From the NCBI GenBank assembly GCA_900770325.1, contig CAAGKE010000252.1, forward strand, positions 1-15,298: 15,298 nt of DNA. Reading direction: 5' to 3'. The translations under genes and the position numbers were made by a program. The stretch is from Lachnospiraceae bacterium (GTDB lineage: Bacteria; Bacillota; Clostridia; Lachnospirales; Lachnospiraceae). Below the pieces are notes generated by a model. It searched no databases, had not been told where the DNA came from, and saw nothing but the letters and a program-made list of their open reading frames with translations. Of this stretch, positions 7,629 through 14,479 are shown piece after piece (positions within the stretch are counted from its first letter, which is position 1; every line of letters begins with the position of its first letter).

Positions 7629-9173
7629 TTATTTCTCTTTTTCTGTATCCTGAAGCTTGATTACTACGGTATCACCGATTACTTTTATGGATCCGTCATT
7701 TGGATAGGTGGGCATTTCTTTTACGATTTGATTTTCTTTCAGTTCCTGAACCTGTTCGTCATCAGCCCAGGAAACATGATAGCCCAGAAACTGAGGGATA
7801 AACTGATCTCTGGAGTATTCGTTAAGCAGCATTTTCTTGTTTCCGCCATACCAGAAAGGCGCCTCCCACCATGGGTTCTCATATAGTGGATCCTGAATAT
7901 AGTTTCCGATAAATGCCCATTGCAGATCCGTACGGAAGCCATCTGCTTCCTTTATTTGTGTGACCATGGAATTCAGATAATTGTACATTTGCTGATTGGT
8001 ATAATACATGGTCGTATAGTTTCCATTGGATTGCCAGGTGTAATTAGCAACTACAAGCCCAAGTGCAGCGCAGGTAAGGATACGAAGTCCGCCGAAAACC
8101 TTTCCTTCTGTTTTTACCGGGTTTGTTTTTCCCATTTCAGATACCAGAAGAATTGGCATCAGGTAGATTAAAACATTTGGGAAAATCATCAGTGTGTAAA
8201 TTTTGCTGTGAAAGCACATCAGAGTAATACTGTTAACCGCCATCGGATATAAGATCAGAAAAAGGAAGGCGGGCCATCTGCGGCGAAGATTTTTGAAGCC
8301 TTTCCGAAACAGGAGAAGAAGGATCATTCCGATACTTAATGCTGCAAGAAGGATCAGCATCCAGGAAATAATCTTTGTAGCTGCCATCTGATAGTAATCG
8401 TGGAATGGAAGCAGGAAAAAATCCTTATAGGCTTTTTTCAGCATGGCAGGAATCTCCGATAGTTTGATCTGTCCCATGGTATTGATTCCTTTGTATGTAT
8501 CCAACTGCATATTTAAGAGGTGGAGACGGATCTTAAGAATTACAAAGTAGGAAGCCATAGCTGCAATTAATATACCCAGGTAAGAGAAGGCTTTGATAAA
8601 TGCTTCTTTTACGCGGTATTTTCCGGTAACACTGCTAATGATAAGAATCGTTACATACAAGCCTGCCGCCAGCGGATAAAAAGCCTGATAGATGCCCAGG
8701 GAGCAGGTCAGCAGAATGATAGAGGCGATCCAGCCAAATTTATAGCGGACGGTACAGTATACAGAAGCCATGACCATCAGGATCGCAAGCGAATAGTAGG
8801 GAATCGTATACATATAGAACATCATGGAGGTGACTGCCGGAAATGCCAGAAAACATCCGCCCCAGAGCACACAAAGAACCAGATCCCGGATATCGAACAG
8901 AAGAACTCCGAAATATGCGGCCAGTGCCAGAAGGAGAATGCTCAGCAATCCGTTGAAAAGGGGAATGTTGTAATTACCCCATACATCGTGAACGATGTCA
9001 CCGAACCATCCCAGAAACCAGCGCCCGGAAGAGGTTCCGGCCCCGTATCCGGTCATCAGGATGTTGTCATGGTTTTTTAATACATTGGTAAGGGCAAACA
9101 AGTGTGCGGCAAGTCCGATTAACACGGTCGAGAGAAAAGTGATTTTAAATCTTCGCGAGAAACTGATCTTCAT
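7629..9173 (-). CDS. GtrII-like polytopic membrane protein (glucosyltransferase domain-containing)
   Basis: This 514-residue protein has about ten or eleven membrane segments in its first 380 residues, then a hydrophilic tail of about 130 residues (Trp/Tyr-rich: ENPWWEAPFWYGG) predicted to lie outside. The N-terminal pattern NILMTGYG...TSSGRWFLGW between the first two membrane segments matches the Glucos_trans_II (GtrII) family. Members use a lipid-linked sugar to glycosylate surface polysaccharide outside the membrane. A glycosyltransfer role here is therefore inferred, with acceptor unknown. The ATG at 9173 is chosen because AAAGGAGA sits about 10 bases upstream; an upstream ATG at 9224 has no comparable site and lies next to a leader hairpin. 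It is transcribed first in the operon with the phosphoesterase lipoprotein. Confidence 0.82.
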   Translation of the reverse strand: MKISFSRRFKITFLSTVLIGLAAHLFALTNVLKNHDNILMTGYGAGTSSGRWFLGWFGDIVHDVWGNYNIPLFNGLLSILLLALAAYFGVLLFDIRDLVLCVLWGGCFLAFPAVTSMMFYMYTIPYYSLAILMVMASVYCTVRYKFGWIASIILLTCSLGIYQAFYPLAAGLYVTILIISSVTGKYRVKEAFIKAFSYLGILIAAMASYFVILKIRLHLLNMQLDTYKGINTMGQIKLSEIPAMLKKAYKDFFLLPFHDYYQMAATKIISWMLILLAALSIGMILLLLFRKGFKNLRRRWPAFLFLILYPMAVNSITLMCFHSKIYTLMIFPNVLIYLMPILLVSEMGKTNPVKTEGKVFGGLRILTCAALGLVVANYTWQSNGNYTTMYYTNQQMYNYLNSMVTQIKEADGFRTDLQWAFIGNYIQDPLYENPWWEAPFWYGGNKKMLLNEYSRDQFIPQFLGYHVSWADDEQVQELKENQIVKEMPTYPNDGSIKVIGDTVVIKLQDTEKEK

Positions 9174-9211
9174 TTTCCGATTGTCTCCTTTGTATATTTT
9201 ATTATTTAGGT

Positions 9212-9258
9212 AATTGCGAAACACATCTGTTTTGAGAAGTTTTACGAGTTTCGCAATT
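9212..9258 (-). promoter_or_regulatory. Perfect 11-bp inverted repeat in the leader of the GtrII-like operon
   Basis: AATTGCGAAAC (9212-9222) and GTTTCGCAATT (9248-9258) are exact inverted copies around 25 bases. In the minus-strand transcript this forms a hairpin about 40 bases before the start codon. There is no T-run after it, so it is not a terminator. It could be an mRNA-stabilising leader hairpin, a paired operator, or a small palindromic insertion. Confidence 0.6.
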
Positions 9259-9286
9259 GACTATTTTATTATTGCAGTTCTGCTTA

Positions 9287-9309
9287 CAGGTATTTTTACT
9301 ATATACCTG
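9287..9309 (-). promoter_or_regulatory. Operator-like inverted repeat CAGGTAT-N9-ATACCTG
   Basis: An exact 7-bp inverted repeat with a 9-bp spacer (23 bp in all) lies about 35 bases downstream of the -10 box of the GtrII-like operon promoter. Size, symmetry and position fit a repressor dimer acting as a roadblock. No known regulator motif was recognised. Confidence 0.45.
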
Positions 9310-9342
9310 AAAAACATTATGAATATAAGGGATTATTGGTAT

Positions 9343-9371
9343 ATTATATCATTTCAGATTTATTATGTGAA
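9343..9371 (-). promoter_or_regulatory. Sigma-A promoter of the GtrII-like/phosphoesterase operon
   Basis: Read on the minus strand, TTCACA (9366-9371) and TATAAT (9343-9348) are separated by 17 bases. A TGA precedes TATAAT, making an extended -10. Transcription would start near 9336, giving a leader of about 160 nt that contains both inverted repeats described separately. Just upstream, 9370-9398 forms a short hairpin (AACC-g-GAAAT...ATTTC-a-GGTT) touching the repeat copy at 9407. Confidence 0.7.
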
Positions 9372-9406
9372 CCGGAAATTTTAACTGTATTTCAGGTTCC
9401 CCAATA

Positions 9407-9565
9407 ATTCAGGGACGTTCTTAGCTGAGATGAAATCCAACGCCTACGGGAACTCGGCGCGTAGGCTTTCCTGAGCGTCGTTAGTTGAAGTTGGCGGTTA
9501 TTTCATCGAAGCGTTGTCCCGTTTCTGTGAGATGTACGCCTGCTTCGAAACGTTGTCCTGGGAAT
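9407..9565 (+). repeat. Modular palindromic intergenic repeat, copy A (both halves)
   Basis: This is the longest copy of a dispersed repeat. GATGAAAT (9429-9436) pairs with ATTTCATC (9500-9507). The left half holds a local hairpin GCCTACG/CGTAGGC (9442-9448, 9460-9466). The motif CGAAgCGTTGTCCcG (9507-9521) recurs directly as CGAAaCGTTGTCCtG (9546-9560), and inverted relatives occur at about 9409-9424 and 9469-9484. The right end can fold as CGTTTC...GAAACG (9520-9525, 9547-9552) or alternatively as TCGAAGC...GCTTCGA (9506-9512, 9542-9548). Positions 9407-9458 match copy C in 48 of 52 bases, and 9493-9565 match copy B in 65 of 73. Together with the promoter and leader elements it accounts for most of the 527-base gap at 9174-9700. 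There is no coding capacity. Confidence 0.85.
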
Positions 9566-9607
9566 GCACGTGAACAGTAATTTTTTCTTTTCTATTTTCT
9601 GCCGGTC

Positions 9608-9616
9608 TGGTATGAT
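9608..9616 (+). promoter_or_regulatory. Possible extended -10 promoter for the methyltransferase gene
   Basis: TGGTATGAT is an extended -10 sequence; the -35 region 17 bases upstream (TTTTCT in a T-rich tract) is poor. Transcription from here would start near 9623. That favours the methyltransferase start at 9701 over the in-frame ATG at 9632. Confidence 0.35.
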
Positions 9617-9700
9617 AGGCAGAGAATATAGATGAAGAATAAGTACAGAGAAAAACCGGCGGATACAGATCGTCCAATGGTCAGGAAACGGGGGAAGAAA

Positions 9701-10909
9701 ATGGATGAATTCAGAGAATTGCTGGAAGAGCTGTTGAACGGAGAGCTGCTGCAGATGGTATTCAGCGGACAAAAGCGAAGTCAGGAAGTGATAAAGATCC
9801 GGGTGCGTCCTCTGATGGTGAAGGGGACACTGGTGTTCCAGGCGGCGTTCTGGGACGGAAAAAAGGAAAAACATATCAACTATGAAAAACAGCCGCTGAT
9901 GGAGGCTGCCATGGACTGGATGGAACAGGACTTTAAACAGATGCAGGCGGATGCAGTTTCCATAAGTGCTTCTGTTCTGGTAAGCAAAAAGGGAAAGGTG
10001 ACCATAAAGAAGCGCCAGCCTGCACAGAAACGCACTGCGGCGCCGCTTTCCCATGACCGGAAGAAGCGGTATATTCTGGAAGAGGGGAAACCGGTTCCAT
10101 TTCTGGTGGAACTGGGGGTTATGACATCGGAAGGCCGGGTGGTAAACAGCCGTTATGACAAGTTCCGCCAGATCAACCGTTTTCTGGAGTTTATAGAAGA
10201 TATCTGTCCCTGTCTTCCCAGAAACCGGGAACTGACGATGATTGACTTCGGGTGTGGAAAATCCTATCTGACCTTTGCCATGTATTACTATCTGAGAGAA
10301 CTGAGGGGACTGGATCTGAGGATCATCGGATTGGATCTGAAAGAAGATGTGATGGAACACTGCAATGCGCTGGCACGGAAATTTGGATATGAAAAGCTGC
10401 AGTTTTTTACCGGGGATATCGCCGATTATGAGGGCGTGGAACAGGTGGATCTGGTAGTGACGCTCCATGCCTGTGATACGGCTACAGATTATGCTCTGGC
10501 AAAAGCAGTAGCCTGGAATGCCCGGGCGATTCTGTCGGTGCCCTGCTGCCAGCATGAGCTGAACGGACAGATCAGTAATGAGATTCTGCAGCCGGTGTTC
10601 CGCTACGGGCTGCTGAAGGAACGGATGGCGGCGCTGATTACGGATGGCCTGAGGGCTTCGCTGCTGGAGCAGCAGGGATATGAGGTTCAGGTACTGGAAT
10701 TTATCGATATGGAACATACCCCGAAAAATATTTTGATTCGTGCGGTGAAAAAGTCCGGAGGAAATTATCCGGTGATTCGTCCGTCATCTTCCGGGGAAAA
10801 GCCCCGGGAAAAAGAGACGCTTGCACGGGAGGCAGAACTGGAACGCTGCATGGACTTCCTGAAAGCGGATCCTGCGCTGTACCGCTTACTGAAACATGGT
10901 GCAAGCTGA
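9701..10909 (+). CDS. Class I SAM-dependent methyltransferase, METTL25/RRNAD1-like (Methyltransf_32)
   Basis: This is a 402-residue cytosolic protein. The C-terminal half is a Rossmann methyltransferase: SAM-binding motif I, IDFGCGKSYLTF, lies at residues 181-192, the acidic post-I GLDLKEDV at 210-217, and the family signatures TLHACDTATDYALAKA (254-269) and SVPCCQHEL (279-287) follow. This combination is typical of the Methyltransf_32 family, which includes METTL25 and RRNAD1. The N-terminal half (1 to about 170) has no motif I recognise and is probably the substrate-recognition part. The target (RNA or protein) is unknown. ATG 9701 is preferred (GGGGGAAG upstream, possible promoter near 9616); the alternative ATG at 9632 would add 23 charged residues. 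No terminator was seen after the stop. Confidence 0.85.
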   Translation: MDEFRELLEELLNGELLQMVFSGQKRSQEVIKIRVRPLMVKGTLVFQAAFWDGKKEKHINYEKQPLMEAAMDWMEQDFKQMQADAVSISASVLVSKKGKVTIKKRQPAQKRTAAPLSHDRKKRYILEEGKPVPFLVELGVMTSEGRVVNSRYDKFRQINRFLEFIEDICPCLPRNRELTMIDFGCGKSYLTFAMYYYLRELRGLDLRIIGLDLKEDVMEHCNALARKFGYEKLQFFTGDIADYEGVEQVDLVVTLHACDTATDYALAKAVAWNARAILSVPCCQHELNGQISNEILQPVFRYGLLKERMAALITDGLRASLLEQQGYEVQVLEFIDMEHTPKNILIRAVKKSGGNYPVIRPSSSGEKPREKETLAREAELERCMDFLKADPALYRLLKHGAS

Positions 10910-10988
10910 GGACTGCAGTCTGGCGTTACTGTTCGCATACCACTGCAGAACCTCCCCGGCAAAGCGGCATATTATGGTAGTGGGTAAT

Positions 10989-11055
10989 TGTGAAACCAGT
11001 AAGATGCTCTCTGAAGGGCAAAACAGTCCTGTTTCACAGTTGCCTGTATTATAAT
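10989..11055 (+). promoter_or_regulatory. Possible promoter/operator region of the 185-residue gene
   Basis: TATAAT at 11050-11055 is a perfect -10 hexamer, but no good -35 lies 16-18 bases upstream. An exact inverted repeat, TGTGAAAC (10989-10996) and GTTTCACA (11031-11038), ends 11 bases before it. A regulator-dependent promoter would fit, but evidence is limited to these motifs. Confidence 0.35.
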
Positions 11056-11080
11056 GATGATACCGGGAGAGGAGGATCCT

Positions 11081-11638
11081 ATGAATCGTATCGATACTTT
11101 GAAACGCTGCCCTGCCGGACTGTTTTGCCAGTCCGTTCAGGCGCAGCCCATGACAGGAATGTATCCTTTCTGGCCCTATGCTGCCGGTCAGTCTGTGCCG
11201 GGCACACTTCCTTTCGTGGCCGGTTATCCGGATGTTTTTCTGGAGGAACGGCAAAGCTATGAAGACGCCAGAAGACTGCAGTCCTTTTATCCGGCAGTCG
11301 CAAGGGAAATCCAGCGGCAGGTGGAAGAGGAATGCGATAAAATGGAGTACGAGGGCAGCATGATGTTTGATGAATATCCGGACCGGATGATGATGAAAAA
11401 GCTGGCAGAGGATATTTCAGATAAAGTGAAAGCAATGCATCCGGAGGAACTGGAGGACTCCGCTTTTGCTGAAAAACCGGATTCGGAGAATCCGCTGCTT
11501 ATGCAGGCGGAAGGCCGCAGGCGGCCGCCCCGCCGGAGAGATGACTGGCTGGGGGATCTGGTGCAGGTCATTCTGGTGGATGAAATGCATCGCAGAAGAT
11601 GTCGCCATCGCAGATGCCGGAACAACCGCTTCTGGTAA
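11081..11638 (+). CDS. Uncharacterised 185-residue protein with Arg/His-rich C-terminus
   Basis: I do not recognise a family with confidence. The start is fixed by AGAGGAGG (11068-11075), 5 bases before the ATG; the in-frame ATGs at 11054 and 11057 lie before this site and are rejected. The N-terminus (1-50) is rich in Pro, Gly and aromatic residues (MYPFWPYAAG). It is followed by a predicted helical block (about 57-115) containing VEEECDKMEYEGSMMFDEYPD. The last 40 residues are strongly basic, with RRRPPRRR and a final tract alternating Arg, His and Cys. There is no signal peptide or membrane segment. Such a basic, Cys-containing tail could bind nucleic acid, metal or a spore-coat-like assembly; this is speculation. 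The stop is immediately followed by repeat copy B. Confidence 0.8.
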   Translation: MNRIDTLKRCPAGLFCQSVQAQPMTGMYPFWPYAAGQSVPGTLPFVAGYPDVFLEERQSYEDARRLQSFYPAVAREIQRQVEEECDKMEYEGSMMFDEYPDRMMMKKLAEDISDKVKAMHPEELEDSAFAEKPDSENPLLMQAEGRRRPPRRRDDWLGDLVQVILVDEMHRRRCRHRRCRNNRFW

Positions 11639-11660
11639 GCCTGCCGGCTGCTTGACGGAT

Positions 11661-11744
11661 GTTTCGAAGCAGGCGGTTAGTTCATCGAAGCGTAGTCCCG
11701 TTTCCGTGAGATGTGCGCTTGTTTCGAAACGTCGTCCTGGGATT
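11661..11744 (+). repeat. Modular palindromic intergenic repeat, copy B (right half with fused inverted end)
   Basis: Positions 11672-11744 match copy A 9493-9565 in 65 of 73 bases, in the same orientation. At its left, GTTTCGAAGCAGGCG (11661-11675) is the exact reverse complement of 9537-9551 of copy A. Most of the left half found in copy A, including the GCCTACG hairpin, is missing. The join falls on a shared GGCG. The bases before it, from 11639, can pair GCCTGC (11639-11644) with GCAGGC (11669-11674). The repeat fills the space between the 185-residue gene and the promoter at 11759. Confidence 0.8.
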
Positions 11745-11758
11745 TCATTTTACTGTTG

Positions 11759-11787
11759 TTGCATACCCTTTAAAATTCTGTTAGAAT
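11759..11787 (+). promoter_or_regulatory. Sigma-A promoter of the 821-residue protein gene
   Basis: TTGCAT (11759-11764) and TAGAAT (11782-11787) are separated by exactly 17 bases. The start point would be near 11794, about 50 bases before the ATG. The -35 box begins 14 bases after the end of repeat copy B. Confidence 0.75.
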
Positions 11788-11843
11788 GAGAACGGTATCT
11801 ACTTGGAGAAACCCGTATAAGTCGGAGGGGAGAACGATCATAT

Positions 11844-14309
11844 ATGAAGGGACAGATAAAGAAGATACGGAATGTGCCTCTGCACATTCTGTTTTTAATC
11901 ATACTATTTTGCGGATCCGTGCTGGTGTTTGCCCGGATGATCAATCAGGTGACGCCGGATGTGGCGGAAACTATGCCTAATTCCACATTTCCGCTGGTAT
12001 ATATGCAGAAGGACGGCGTAAACTTTAACTGCCTGCATGGTTATGCCCGGGAGATGGATGTATCCTATATCAGAGACAGCATTACACCGCTGGACGCGGA
12101 CCTGGAACTGGATATCCAGATCCAGGCCTTCAGTACCACGATTGACAGTGTATCCTATGAGGTGATCAGCCTGGATGGGACTCAGACACTGGAAAATACT
12201 AAGGTGGTGAAGCTGGACAAGGATGGGGATACTCTGTCGGCTACTCTGGCACTTCAGAATAAGATGCTGATGAATCAGGAATATATGCTGAAGATCCAGA
12301 TCACCTCCGGAGGCAGAAATATTTATTATTATACTCATGTATTGCTGGCAGACGGGCTGCACACCAAAGATTATCTGAATTACGTCAGCGGTTTTTATGA
12401 TAAATGCGTGAATAAAACAGATCTGTCTACCGTGGGTGCGGCGGTGGAACCGGATGAGACTACGGATGAGGAGCAGACTCTGGCCTATATGGATATTCAC
12501 GACAGCGTGAACCAGCTTACCTGGGGAAATCTGAATCCTCAGATGTACTATAAGCCGACGCCTAAGCTGACAGAAATTAACAGGAATACGGCTACTCTGG
12601 CGCTGGATTACCGGATCGCTGCGGTGAATGCTTCCGGTGTGACAGAGGTTTACAATGTTCATGAATACTACCGTGTCCGCTATACGGACAGCCGTGTCTA
12701 TCTGCTGAACTTTGAGCGTACTACGGATGAGATCTTCAATCCGGAGAATAATGTGCTGTCGGATAAAGGGATTCGCCTGGGTATTACAGGAAAGGATGTG
12801 GAGTATGCCAGCAGCGAAAAGAACCGGGTGGTGGCTTTTGTACAGGAGGATGAGCTGTGGACCTATGATATCAGCGCGGGAAAGCTGACACAGGTATTTA
12901 GCTTCCCTCAGAAGGAAAACATGGACAGCCGTGATTTTTATAATCAGCATAAGATTCATATCCTGCGTATTGATAACAACGGAAATGTATGTTTTACGGT
13001 CAGCGGTTATATGAACCGGGGAAATCATGAAGGAGAAAACGGAGTGGCTGTGTATTATTATGAGGCCGCCTCCGCCATGGTGGATGAAAAGATTTTTCTT
13101 GCCAGTATGGAAAATGTTTCTCTGCTGGAGATGGATGTAGATACGCTGTCTTATATTTCTCTGGACGGATCGCAGTTCTGCGTGCTTCTGGAAGGGACAG
13201 TATACCGGATCGATCTGAACAGCAGAACCTATGAAACGCTGATCACCGGTCTGTCTCAGGATTGTTACGTGGCTTCCGATTCGGGACGGTACTTTGCATG
13301 GCTGAAAGAGGGCGAAATGTATAATTCCGCTGAACTGTCGGTGATGGATATGGAGACGGGAGCTGTCCGGGACATTACCTGCGGCAGCGGAGAACGGATC
13401 CGTCCCGTCTGCTTTATGAAGGAGGATCTGGTATACGGGACAGCAAGCACCTCTGAAATCGATGTATCTCATGGCGGAAATGGGATGTTTCCCATGTATA
13501 AGCTGGAAATCCAGGATATGGAAGGGAATATTATAAAGACCTATGAGCCGGGGGATTGTTACATAACAGATGCCCGCCAGACAGATAATATGCTTACACT
13601 GACCCGGATGGTAAAGACCGCAGATGGCTATACGGAGGCAATGGAGGATCATATCGTGAATACGGATACGGAAAGCGCGGTATCCATGGGCGCGGCTACA
13701 CAGACCACTGACCGTAAGCAGACGGAGGTGATACTGCGGCTGGGAACCAGTATTTCCACTGCGAAACCCCAGGTGGTGCGCAGTAAGATCATTACCTACG
13801 ATACCTCCAGGACACTGGATATTCCGGTTAATCATGAAAAGCAGGAGCTGTATTATGTATATACCTCCGGAGAACTGACAGATGTGTGCACTTATGTAAA
13901 TGACGCCATTGTAAAAGCGGATGACGGAGTGGGTGTTGTGGTAGATTCCGGGCAGAATTATGTCTGGGTGCGGGGCGATAAAGATACCAGCGCTGAGCTG
14001 AATCTGGAAAAGCTGCCTTCTGTGGTGACCTCAGGCACCATGGATCTGGAGGAACTGGAACAGGGAAGCGGAAAGAAGGCTGTGGATTTAAGCGGCTGTA
14101 CGCTGGATGAGGTGCTTTATTTTGTCAGCCATGGCAGACCGGTGATCGCGCTGACCGAGAACGGGCCGGTGACTATTGTAGGCTATGATGAGTATAATAC
14201 CTATCTGGTAAATCCGGGTGAAACAGAATGGTATTATGCGGGAATGAATGACAGTACAGAGATGTTTGAGAAAGCAGGTAACGTATTTGTCAGTTACCTG
14301 ACTCAGTAA
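11844..14309 (+). CDS. Large membrane-anchored extracytoplasmic protein with propeller-like repeats and C39-like C-terminus
   Basis: This 821-residue protein starts after GGAGGGGAG. One membrane segment (about residues 9-31, HILFLIILFCGSVLVFA) preceded by Lys/Arg predicts a type II anchor with everything after it outside. Residues 60 to about 180 look like a beta-sandwich. From about 310 to 560, repeated short strand patterns such as ELWTYDISAGKLTQVF, TVYRIDLNSRTYETL and ELSVMDMETGAVRDI resemble beta-propeller blades. The last 70 residues (TLDEVLYFVSHGRPVIALTENGPVTIVGYDEYNTYLVNP) resemble the second half of C39-like/papain-fold peptidases. However, the usual GH histidine is replaced by Gly-Pro and no CGP catalytic motif is visible, so it is probably non-catalytic. 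Function unknown; a wall- or envelope-associated sensing or scaffold role is a guess. It is monocistronic, with its own promoter and terminator. Confidence 0.85.
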   Translation: MKGQIKKIRNVPLHILFLIILFCGSVLVFARMINQVTPDVAETMPNSTFPLVYMQKDGVNFNCLHGYAREMDVSYIRDSITPLDADLELDIQIQAFSTTIDSVSYEVISLDGTQTLENTKVVKLDKDGDTLSATLALQNKMLMNQEYMLKIQITSGGRNIYYYTHVLLADGLHTKDYLNYVSGFYDKCVNKTDLSTVGAAVEPDETTDEEQTLAYMDIHDSVNQLTWGNLNPQMYYKPTPKLTEINRNTATLALDYRIAAVNASGVTEVYNVHEYYRVRYTDSRVYLLNFERTTDEIFNPENNVLSDKGIRLGITGKDVEYASSEKNRVVAFVQEDELWTYDISAGKLTQVFSFPQKENMDSRDFYNQHKIHILRIDNNGNVCFTVSGYMNRGNHEGENGVAVYYYEAASAMVDEKIFLASMENVSLLEMDVDTLSYISLDGSQFCVLLEGTVYRIDLNSRTYETLITGLSQDCYVASDSGRYFAWLKEGEMYNSAELSVMDMETGAVRDITCGSGERIRPVCFMKEDLVYGTASTSEIDVSHGGNGMFPMYKLEIQDMEGNIIKTYEPGDCYITDARQTDNMLTLTRMVKTADGYTEAMEDHIVNTDTESAVSMGAATQTTDRKQTEVILRLGTSISTAKPQVVRSKIITYDTSRTLDIPVNHEKQELYYVYTSGELTDVCTYVNDAIVKADDGVGVVVDSGQNYVWVRGDKDTSAELNLEKLPSVVTSGTMDLEELEQGSGKKAVDLSGCTLDEVLYFVSHGRPVIALTENGPVTIVGYDEYNTYLVNPGETEWYYAGMNDSTEMFEKAGNVFVSYLTQ

Positions 14310-14381
14310 AAAGCATGAACCGGTTGTTTCTTTTTTGCGGTACCGGAGACAGGAGCGGAAAAGAAGCGGACGGGGAGGAAT

Positions 14382-14424
14382 AAAAAGAGGGGCTGCTGCA
14401 ATAATTTGCAGAAGCCCCCCTTTT
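14382..14424. terminator. Bidirectional intrinsic terminator between convergent genes
   Basis: GGGGCT-g-CTGCA (14389-14400) pairs with TGCAG-a-AGCCCC (14407-14418) around a 6-nt loop, with one G-A mismatch. TTTT follows on the plus strand (14421-14424), and the five A at 14382-14386 supply a T-run on the minus strand. It therefore serves both the 821-residue protein gene and queT. Confidence 0.88.
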
Positions 14425-14479
14425 AAATACAGTATTCCATTTATTTGGGCAGTTTTATCTTGAAATTCTGGAGAAGCGA

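Noticed and set aside
9503..10717. 404-codon minus-strand open frame opposite the methyltransferase gene
   Set aside because: It runs into repeat copy A and has His/Gln-rich shadow composition; the methyltransferase motifs on the plus strand are clear.
11904..13835. 643-codon open frame on the minus strand opposite the large surface-protein gene
   Set aside because: Low-complexity Ile/His/Gln-rich translation without a ribosome binding site; the plus-strand gene has promoter, ribosome binding site, signal anchor and terminator.
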